From NCBI GenBank assembly GCA_964390805.1, contig CAYMKL010000194.1, positions 1 through 9,315 of the forward strand: a stretch of 9,315 nt of DNA, in the 5' to 3' direction. Below are positions 1-5,386 of this stretch, one piece after another. A program made the position numbers and the translations under genes. This DNA comes from CAYMKL01 sp964390805. Its GTDB lineage: Bacteria > Chloroflexota > Anaerolineae > VGOG01. The notes under the pieces were generated by a model. The model made no database searches, was not told where the DNA came from, and saw nothing but the letters and a program-made list of their open reading frames with translations. Position 1 is the first letter of the stretch, and each line of letters begins with the position of its first letter.

Positions 1-10
1 TCACAATGAG

Positions 11-26
11 TAGCGCGGCCGCGCTA
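11..26. repeat. 16-bp perfect GC-rich palindrome
   Basis: The bases TAGCGCGGCCGCGCTA read the same on both strands, and a 9-base palindrome GAGCAGCTC follows at 29-37. There is no T-run after it, so it is not a convincing intrinsic terminator. It could be the end of a dispersed repeat or a hairpin between the unseen upstream gene and the operon. The rest of 1-129 holds only the PqqD ribosome-binding site; I see no convincing promoter. Confidence 0.35.
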
Positions 27-129
27 TGGAGCAGCTCGCAATGACACGGGCTGAGCAGTTACATTCAAATGCGCAAGTAGACAAGTTCTGAGATAAGCGA
101 CTGACAGGATTTCAGTCTTGGAGGTAGCC

Positions 130-366
130 ATGACCCGATTATCGCAACTTGCTGTGAGCGCTGAAGGCTTTGTGTTCGATCCAACCTCCGGTGAGAGCTA
201 CACGGTCAACTCATCAGGGCTTCTGATTCTCAACGGGCTGCGAGAGAACAAGTCACCGGAGGTGATCGCACAAGAATTGGCGGATGACTATGAGGTGACG
301 CTCGAGGAAGTGGAGAAGGATATTCTGGATTTTCAGTGTCACTTAAGAACCTACAAGCTGCTGTGA
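130..366 (+). CDS. PqqD-family small protein (peptide-binding/RRE-like)
   Basis: This 78-residue protein belongs to the PqqD family (PF05402 type), recognised by the pattern FDPTSGESYTVNSSG, then LLILNGLREN, then an acidic helix (QELADDYEVTLEEVEKDILDF) near the C-terminus. PqqD-like winged-helix domains bind leader peptides and hand them to modifying enzymes; related small PqqD proteins occur in many peptide-modification loci. Here no radical SAM enzyme or obvious precursor lies beside it, but an ATP-grasp gene starts about 20 bases downstream, so the two probably act together. The ATG at 130 is chosen because GGAGG at 120-124 sits 5 bases upstream; an in-frame TTG at 118 would place the ribosome site inside the gene. 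The protein is clearly acidic (about 14 D/E against 6 K/R), so a carrier role is also conceivable. Family assignment is fairly sure; the partner is inferred. Confidence 0.8.
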   Translation: MTRLSQLAVSAEGFVFDPTSGESYTVNSSGLLILNGLRENKSPEVIAQELADDYEVTLEEVEKDILDFQCHLRTYKLL

Positions 367-386
367 GCGGGAAGGAAATGGGAAAG

Positions 387-1421
387 ATGGACTTGGTAGT
401 GGGTGTATCCGGCATCAATGCAGTGGACAATCCTGGCCCTGGCGTCGGTGTGGCCCGTGCTCTGAAGGACGATAAGGAGTTAAATGTCAGAATTGTCGGC
501 CTGGCTTACGATGCAATGGAGCCGGGCATCTATCTCGACTGGCTGATTGACAAGACCTTCCTCCTGCCCTATCCATCCAGCGATTGGGAGGCTTTTGTCA
601 GGCGGTTGGCCTATATCAAAGCCAGTTACGGGTTGGATTTCATCATGCCCAATGTCGATTCAGAGCTGCCGCTCTACATCAAGTACAGCGAGGAGATGGA
701 GAAGCTTGGGATCAAGCTTTCTGTGCCAGGGCAGGAGCAGTTTCGGTTGCGAGGAAAAGATCGGCTGCCTGCCGTCGGCGAAAGAATCAACGTTGCCATT
801 CCCCAAACCAAGGTAGTCACCTCTTGCCAGGCGCTGATCAAAGCCACTGAGCAGATCGGGCTGCCGGTAATGGTAAAGGGTGCACTCTATGAAGCCTACC
901 GTGCCTATACCACCCAGGAAGCGATTGCCTATTTTCATAAGATCCTCGCCAAATGGGGCTGTCCAATCATACTGCAGGAAGTAGTGTCCGGCGAAGAGAT
1001 GAACGTGGTCGGCGTAGGCGACGGCGAAGGGGGGATGATCGGGCGGCTTGGCATCAAGAAGATGTGGATAACCCCACTCGGCAAGATCTGGACGGGCGTG
1101 ACTATCAAGAATGAGCAAATGCTGGCCGCCGCCGACAGTTTCGTCCGTGAGTACTGCTGGAAGGGACCTTTTGAGATGGAGTGCATTGTTGACGGCGACA
1201 CGGTCTATTTGATCGAAATCAACCCCCGTTTCCCAGCCTGGTGCTATTTTGCGGCCGGGGTGGGCATGAATCTGCCCGCAAACACGGTACGCAAGGCTTT
1301 CAACCTGCCCCTGACCACTGCCGATGACTACGAAGCCGGGAAACTGTACATCCGCTATACCTACGAGACCATTACAGACATGGCAATATTCCAGAGCATG
1401 ATCGTCAGAGGAGAGAATTGA
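387..1421 (+). CDS. ATP-grasp carboxylate-amine/thiol ligase-like enzyme
   Basis: A 344-residue ATP-grasp protein with a CarB-like pre-ATP-grasp N-terminus (VVGVSG...NPGPGVGVARAL). The probable ATP-binding lysine is K164 in PVMVKG. A central strand reads IILQEVVSGEEMNVVGVG, and the metal-binding signature is IEINPRFPAW with E277 and N279. Such enzymes activate a carboxylate as an acyl phosphate and couple it to an amine or other nucleophile; the substrates cannot be read from sequence. The ATG at 387 has AAGGAA about 10 bases upstream. An ATG at 378 is equally in frame, while the upstream GTG at 336 would overlap the PqqD gene and is less likely. The gene follows PqqD directly, and its stop codon is one base from the next ATG, indicating co-transcription. 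It lacks the biotin-carboxylase C-terminal domain, so it is not acetyl-CoA carboxylase or carbamoyl-phosphate synthase. Confidence 0.8.
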   Translation: MDLVVGVSGINAVDNPGPGVGVARALKDDKELNVRIVGLAYDAMEPGIYLDWLIDKTFLLPYPSSDWEAFVRRLAYIKASYGLDFIMPNVDSELPLYIKYSEEMEKLGIKLSVPGQEQFRLRGKDRLPAVGERINVAIPQTKVVTSCQALIKATEQIGLPVMVKGALYEAYRAYTTQEAIAYFHKILAKWGCPIILQEVVSGEEMNVVGVGDGEGGMIGRLGIKKMWITPLGKIWTGVTIKNEQMLAAADSFVREYCWKGPFEMECIVDGDTVYLIEINPRFPAWCYFAAGVGMNLPANTVRKAFNLPLTTADDYEAGKLYIRYTYETITDMAIFQSMIVRGEN

Positions 1422-1425
1422 CATG
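1399..1425 (+). repeat. 27-bp direct repeat, copy 1 (ribosome-binding site and start codon)
   Basis: This stretch matches 1559-1585 at 25 of 27 positions, with a perfect 13-base core AGAGGAGAGAATT at 1407-1419. It contains the last codons of the ATP-grasp gene (IVRGEN), its stop, an AGGAG at 1409-1413 and an ATG at 1423, 9 bases further on. The copies are exactly 160 bases apart, so the segment between them looks like a duplication or insertion that duplicated the junction. Confidence 0.85.
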
Positions 1426-1581
1426 CTCACTACCGAACACTTTCTGAGAAACCAGGTTTTCCCTCCGAAAGCAGACAAGGCGTCGCCCCTGGAACGCGCT
1501 GTGGTGCGAGAGAGCCACTTTCTACAGTCAAAAAACCTGGTTTCTGAGCCGCAGAGTCTGATCGTTAGAGGAGAGAATTAA
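1423..1581 (+). CDS. Small ORF of unknown function (52 aa) between ATP-grasp and decarboxylase
   Basis: A 52-residue reading frame opens one base after the ATP-grasp stop and closes one base before the decarboxylase ATG. Its ribosome site (AGGAG, 9-base spacing) is the same as that of the decarboxylase. It starts MLTTEHFLRNQVFPPK and ends in IVRGEN, the same tail as the ATP-grasp protein, because a 27-bp repeat covers both ends. I do not recognise any family. It has no Cys, Gly-Gly leader site or hydrophobic segment, so it does not look like a classical RiPP precursor or a membrane peptide. Two readings are possible: a genuine small protein or substrate of the PqqD/ATP-grasp pair, or a chance frame in inserted repeat DNA, supported by the 14-bp inverted repeat inside it. 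I slightly favour the second. Confidence 0.4.
   Translation: MLTTEHFLRNQVFPPKADKASPLERAVVRESHFLQSKNLVSEPQSLIVRGEN
1447..1545. repeat. 14-bp inverted repeat with 71-base spacer (1447-1460 / 1532-1545)
   Basis: AGAAACCAGGTTTT at 1447-1460 is the exact reverse complement of AAAACCTGGTTTCT at 1532-1545. Each arm also holds its own 11-base palindrome (AAACC-N-GGTTT). It lies within the segment bounded by the 27-bp direct repeats at 1399 and 1559. This is the build expected of a small non-autonomous inserted element or extragenic palindrome; the identity is inferred. Confidence 0.7.
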
Positions 1582-1585
1582 CATG
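1559..1585 (+). repeat. 27-bp direct repeat, copy 2 (decarboxylase ribosome-binding site)
   Basis: Second copy of the 1399-1425 sequence, differing at two positions (C to T at 1566 and G to A at 1580). It supplies AGGAG at 1569-1573 and the ATG at 1583 of the decarboxylase, as well as the stop of the 52-residue ORF. Confidence 0.85.
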
Positions 1586-3010
1586 AAAGGCAAATACGAC
1601 AAGCCAATCATTTTGAAGGTGCAAACCGGCATGATGAATAAATTCGGCAGCAGTCCTCACTATGCCAGAAGAGTCCGCACGGACATTGATGGTGTCCCCA
1701 TTGATGATCTGGTCGCGGCCTACGGCTCACCGCTGTTTGTCTTCTCCGAAACCATCCTGCGCCTGCAATACCGGGACATCCACCGTGCCTTCTCAAGCTC
1801 CTATCCCTACGTCACTTTTGGGTGGTCGTACAAAACCAACTATCTCCCCGCCATTTGCGCCATCTTGCATCAGGAGGGAGCGATTGCAGAGGTGGTTTCG
1901 GAGATGGAATACCACAAAGCCCGTAGGCTAGGTGTCTTTGGCCCAAACATCATCTTCAACGGGCCGCACAAATCGCTGGATGCTCTGAGGAGAGCTGTCC
2001 TGGACAGGGCGCTGATCAACGTGGATCATTTTGATGAACTCTACGATCTGGAAAAGGCGGCGGACGAGTTGGGGAAGCCGGTTCCGGTAGGGCTGCGGCT
2101 CAATATGGATACGGGGATTTACCCCCAGTGGTCACGGTTCGGTTTCAACCTGGAATCTGGCCAGGCGATGGATGCTGTCCGAAGGATGGCCCGTACCGGC
2201 AAGCTGATCCTGAATGGCTTGCACTGTCACATCGGCACCTACATCCTGGAACCGGAAGCGTATGCCAGGGAGATCGAGAAGATGATCCAGTTTGGCTACG
2301 AAGTCGAAGACACGTTTGGCTTCAAGATCGAGTACCTGGACATCGGCGGTGGATTGCCGTCCAGGAGCAAGCTCAAAGGCACTTATCACGCCCCAGATTT
2401 GGTGGTGCCGTCCGTAGACGAGTATGCGGAGAAGATCGCCGCCGCTCTGTACCAGAATCTGCGCCCCGGCGACTTTCCGCGCCTGCTCATCGAGTCCGGA
2501 CGGGCCATCGTTGACGAGGCAGGCTACCTGATCACCAGTATCGTGGCCTCCAAACGACTCCCCGATGGTCGCAAGGCGTACGTGGCGGACGCGGGCGTCA
2601 ATCTGCTCTTCACATCGTTCTGGTATAGATTCAACCTGGAGATTGACCGCGTAACACAAGGGATGGGTGAGCCTTCGGTGATCTACGGCCCGATGTGCAT
2701 GAATATTGACGTGATTGACGAAGGTTCTTTGTTGCCGCCACTGGAAAGAGGCACACGACTGATTGTATCACCCGTTGGCGCCTACAACGTTACGCAGTGG
2801 CTGCAGTTCATCGAGTATCGCCCGAACGTGGTTCTCATCGGTGGGGACGGCAGCGTGGATGTCATTCGCGAAGCTGAAGATCTATCGGATATTGAGCGGC
2901 GGGAGCGGGTGCCGGAGCGCCTGCAATCCGCCACCGGTCTTTCTGAGCTGTTTGTGATGACCGATCCGCGTAACATCATGCTGGACGACCTGGTCGCGAT
3001 TCCTGCTTGA
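1583..3010 (+). CDS. Fold-type III PLP-dependent amino acid decarboxylase (DAP/ornithine decarboxylase-like)
   Basis: A 475-residue protein of the alanine-racemase-fold decarboxylase family. The N-terminal TIM barrel carries the PLP lysine K84 in GWSYKTNY, HCHIGT at 214-219, the phosphate-binding DIGGG loop, and ESGR (usually EPGR). The C-terminal barrel carries the catalytic GPMCMNIDV with C372, and GAYNVTQW. Family members remove the alpha-carboxylate of diaminopimelate, ornithine, lysine, arginine or carboxynorspermidine. At 475 residues it is longer than typical LysA (about 420), with extra N-terminal sequence before the barrel and a C-terminal tail. Sitting in an operon with ATP-grasp and PqqD genes, rather than with lysine genes, it probably acts in a dedicated pathway on an unknown amino acid or amino-acid-tagged substrate. 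The start is fixed by AGGAG at 1569-1573. All catalytic residues look intact. Confidence 0.85.
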   Translation: MKGKYDKPIILKVQTGMMNKFGSSPHYARRVRTDIDGVPIDDLVAAYGSPLFVFSETILRLQYRDIHRAFSSSYPYVTFGWSYKTNYLPAICAILHQEGAIAEVVSEMEYHKARRLGVFGPNIIFNGPHKSLDALRRAVLDRALINVDHFDELYDLEKAADELGKPVPVGLRLNMDTGIYPQWSRFGFNLESGQAMDAVRRMARTGKLILNGLHCHIGTYILEPEAYAREIEKMIQFGYEVEDTFGFKIEYLDIGGGLPSRSKLKGTYHAPDLVVPSVDEYAEKIAAALYQNLRPGDFPRLLIESGRAIVDEAGYLITSIVASKRLPDGRKAYVADAGVNLLFTSFWYRFNLEIDRVTQGMGEPSVIYGPMCMNIDVIDEGSLLPPLERGTRLIVSPVGAYNVTQWLQFIEYRPNVVLIGGDGSVDVIREAEDLSDIERRERVPERLQSATGLSELFVMTDPRNIMLDDLVAIPA

Positions 3011-3027
3011 TGGTCGTCCGGCGAATC

Positions 3028-3123
3028 GGCTACGGTCATCGTTTGGGCCGGGTGTAGGGCAAGTTGCCAAATTGCTAGGGCGCAATTTGGCAAATTGCGC
3101 TACAAGTGGCCGAAACGATGATC
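3028..3123. mobile_element. 96-bp MITE/REP-like element, copy A
   Basis: Matches 5262-5357 at 92 of 96 positions with no gaps. The outer arms TCATCGTTTGGGCC (3036-3049) and GGCCGAAACGATGA (3108-3121) are inverted repeats at 13 of 14 positions. The centre holds TTGCCAAATTGC and GCAATTTGGCAA (perfect 12-bp stem, 6-base loop), which competes with GCGCAATTT/AAATTGCGC (9-bp stem, 3-base loop). It is bordered by GCGAATC at 3021-3027 and 3131-3137 (CCGGCGAATC against CCAGCGAATC, 9 of 10), as expected of a target-site duplication. It has no coding capacity of its own. It separates the decarboxylase from the UT-M23 gene. Confidence 0.75.
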
Positions 3124-3168
3124 GAGACCAGCGAATCTGATCTACATAGGTTACTGGAGTGGGTTTCA

Positions 3169-5244
3169 ATGAAACAGCACATCAATGCCGTTGTGAAAGG
3201 CTATTCGGAGGTTTTTTTCCTGAAGCATTACGGGATTGGCATCCTGATACTGGCCGTCACCCTGATCCATCCCAACGTTGCAGTTGCCGGGGTTGTCTCG
3301 GTTGTGGCCGCCTGTCTGTTCGCACGGCTGATCAACCTGGATCGGGACTACCTCAGCCTGGGGTTGTACACCTACAATCCGCTTCTGGTCGGGTTTTCGA
3401 TTGGCTATCTATTCAGGCTTACTCCCCTGGCGATTCTTTTCCTGATTGTCGGTGGCGTTTTCAGCCTGATGGTCACCATCGTCATGTACAACATCTTCTA
3501 CACCTACTTTCGGTTGCCCGTCCTCAGCTTGCCTTTTGTCGTTGTCAGCACCATGGTTTATCTGGCCTCGGCAAAATACGCAAATCTTCTGGTGAACGAT
3601 GGTCATCCCGTTGACCAGCTAGCTTCATACCTTCCCTTGTGGCTCTCGGGCTATTTCAAGTCGCTTGGCGCGATCTTCTTCGTGCCGCAGGTCGCTGCTG
3701 GACTGATCTTTGCCTTGAGCATCCTGGCAGCTTCTCGAATCCTGTTTCTGCTGTCGGTGGTTGGCTACTACACCAGCGCCGCTTTCACCGCATTGATGGC
3801 TGGGTCGTTGGCGCAAGCCTTCGCCGATACCAACCATCTCAACGGTATGCTGTTGGCCATGGCAGTAGGGGCGATCTTTCTCATCCCGTCACTGAGGAGT
3901 TACTTTCTGGCCTTGATCGCAGTTTGCGCCTCGGCGGTTGTGCAGGACTCGGTGCTGATGTTCTGGTTCTATGCAACAATTCCTGGGTTCACCTTGCCCT
4001 TCAACGTGGTGCTGCTTACCTTTGTCTATGCGTTGGGGCTGATCAACTACCCGCAACTGCCAAAGGTGGTGAAAAGCACACCTGAGGAGACCCTCGACTT
4101 CTATCTAGCGAATCGGCGTCACCACCTGGGATCGGACAAGACCTTAATGCTCCCATTCCTGGGGAAGTGGACCGTATGGCAGGGTTTTGATGGCCAGTGG
4201 ACCCATCAGGGGCTGTGGAGATACGGCTATGACTTCCTCATCACCGATGAAAACGGCAGCAGTCATCGCAATGAGGACAATAACCTGCATGACTACTATG
4301 CCTATCGGAAACCGGTCCTTGCGCCAGTGTGTGGACGAGTCGTCAAGGTCGTAGAGTATCTACCCGATAACCCGATCGGGCAGGTGGATGAGGTGAACAA
4401 CTGGGGCAATCTGGTCATCATTTACGATGAGCGGGGCTTCTATGTGGAGATCTCTCACTTTGCCCAGGATTCGATTCAGGTTGAGGAGGGAGCGCTGGTA
4501 GAGCGCGGCGCTGTGCTGGGGTTGTGTGGCAACTCCGGCTTTTCCTCACAGCCGCACATTCACGTTCAGGTGCAACTCACGGCGGCAGTTGGAGCGTATA
4601 CCGTACCCTTTAGTTTTGTGAGCTATGCCAATGACAACACCTTTCATGCCAATGAGCTACCCGCCGAGGGTGCAACCGTTGAGGCCCTGCGTTCGGACAG
4701 AAACCTTGAGCTCAAAACGTCTTTTGCTCCGGATGATGTCTATCAATACGAGGTATGGGAAGATGGCCGCAGGGTTGATGACTTGACTCTGACCATCAAG
4801 ACCCTGCCGGATGGCACGCTTTACTTTGATTCTGGCAAGGGCAAGCTTTACATGGGCAAGCACGAAGGGACGTTTCGCTTCTACAGTGTGGAAGGCCATG
4901 ATCCCCATCTGGAGGCCATGATGCTGGCCTTGCCATGTCTTCCGTTGGCGCGACGGGCAAACCTGCAATGGGGCGGCCAAGTTCCAATCGGGCTGGCCTC
5001 GAAAGGGTTTAGGAAGGCGGCAGTTCAATTCATCAACTCTTTCTACCACGATTTTGCCGCGGCCAACGTGGTCTTGACCTGTCGCCATAGAAACAGGATA
5101 GAAGGCACAATCCGATCGCCACCCCTGAAATTGGAGAAAAAGACGTTGGTTGAGTGGGATAATCAACCGGGGTTCAAAACCATTCAGGTTGATGACATTG
5201 AGCTTCGAAGAGTCACCGCTTCCTCCCCCTCATCACACAAGTAA
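3169..5244 (+). CDS. Urea-transporter-like membrane domain fused to M23 (LytM-type) peptidase domain
   Basis: A 691-residue fusion. Residues about 10-300 are hydrophobic with roughly ten membrane segments and resemble the urea transporter family (PF03253): LGLYTYNPLLVGFSIGYLF and LPVLSLPFVVVS match its duplicated signature. Residues about 330-475 form an M23 domain with H346, D355 (HQGLWRYGYDF), H430 (ISHFAQ) and PHIHV (H463, H465), so the zinc ligands look intact. Residues about 480-691 are soluble, predicted beta-rich, and unknown to me. M23 domains usually cut or bind peptidoglycan cross-bridges; UT domains conduct urea or similar small amides. The ATG at 3169 is chosen because GGAG at 3156-3159 sits 9 bases upstream; the frame stays open upstream only through the repeat element. 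It follows the decarboxylase by 158 bases in the same direction and likely belongs to the same operon. Which compartment the M23 domain faces is not shown by the sequence. Confidence 0.8.
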   Translation: MKQHINAVVKGYSEVFFLKHYGIGILILAVTLIHPNVAVAGVVSVVAACLFARLINLDRDYLSLGLYTYNPLLVGFSIGYLFRLTPLAILFLIVGGVFSLMVTIVMYNIFYTYFRLPVLSLPFVVVSTMVYLASAKYANLLVNDGHPVDQLASYLPLWLSGYFKSLGAIFFVPQVAAGLIFALSILAASRILFLLSVVGYYTSAAFTALMAGSLAQAFADTNHLNGMLLAMAVGAIFLIPSLRSYFLALIAVCASAVVQDSVLMFWFYATIPGFTLPFNVVLLTFVYALGLINYPQLPKVVKSTPEETLDFYLANRRHHLGSDKTLMLPFLGKWTVWQGFDGQWTHQGLWRYGYDFLITDENGSSHRNEDNNLHDYYAYRKPVLAPVCGRVVKVVEYLPDNPIGQVDEVNNWGNLVIIYDERGFYVEISHFAQDSIQVEEGALVERGAVLGLCGNSGFSSQPHIHVQVQLTAAVGAYTVPFSFVSYANDNTFHANELPAEGATVEALRSDRNLELKTSFAPDDVYQYEVWEDGRRVDDLTLTIKTLPDGTLYFDSGKGKLYMGKHEGTFRFYSVEGHDPHLEAMMLALPCLPLARRANLQWGGQVPIGLASKGFRKAAVQFINSFYHDFAAANVVLTCRHRNRIEGTIRSPPLKLEKKTLVEWDNQPGFKTIQVDDIELRRVTASSPSSHK

Positions 5245-5248
5245 CAAC

Positions 5249-5261
5249 AAAACGAAAGGAG
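5249..5261 (+). repeat. 13-bp direct repeat AAAACGAAAGGAG, left copy
   Basis: Identical to 5368-5380, where it forms the ribosome-binding site of the large secreted protein. This left copy ends exactly where the 96-bp element copy B begins, so the pair looks like a target-site duplication around the element, or a duplicated leader. Confidence 0.7.
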
Positions 5262-5357
5262 GGCTACGGTCATCGTTTGGGCCGGGTGTAGGGTAAGTTG
5301 CCAACTTGCTAGGGCGCAATTTGGCAAATTGCGCTACGAGTGGCCGAAGCGATGATC
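5262..5357. mobile_element. 96-bp MITE/REP-like element, copy B
   Basis: Second copy of the 3028-3123 element, with four substitutions. Terminal arms at 5270-5283 and 5342-5355 are inverted repeats at 12 of 14 positions. The central 12-bp hairpin has one mismatch here, while the 9-bp hairpin is unchanged. It lies between the UT-M23 stop and the start of the large secreted protein and is flanked by AAAACGAAAGGAG on both sides (5249-5261, 5368-5380). Confidence 0.75.
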
Positions 5358-5367
5358 TAGGCCCCAA

Positions 5368-5380
5368 AAAACGAAAGGAG
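5368..5380 (+). promoter_or_regulatory. Ribosome-binding site of the large secreted protein (right copy of the 13-bp repeat)
   Basis: AAAACGAAAGGAG followed by 6 bases and ATG at 5387. The AAGGAG core is a strong Shine-Dalgarno match and decides the start against the longer upstream frame that runs through the repeat element. Confidence 0.8.
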
Positions 5381-5386
5381 TGTACC

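Noticed and set aside
58..106. Promoter for the left operon
   Set aside because: TTACAT and TAGACA resemble -35 boxes, but no acceptable -10 lies at the right spacing; the promoter may be upstream of the window.
660..1478. 272-residue open frame on the minus strand
   Set aside because: Antisense to the ATP-grasp gene with its intact motifs; no domain and no ribosome site seen.
1583..3010. Naming the decarboxylase lysA
   Set aside because: The fold and catalytic residues fit several decarboxylase specificities, the length is unusual, and no lysine-pathway genes are near, so a specific symbol is not supported.
3106..3168. Upstream start for the UT-M23 gene inside the repeat element
   Set aside because: The GTG at 3106 and ATG at 3118 lie in mobile-element sequence without a ribosome site; the ATG at 3169 has GGAG at a proper distance and fits the family's N-terminus.
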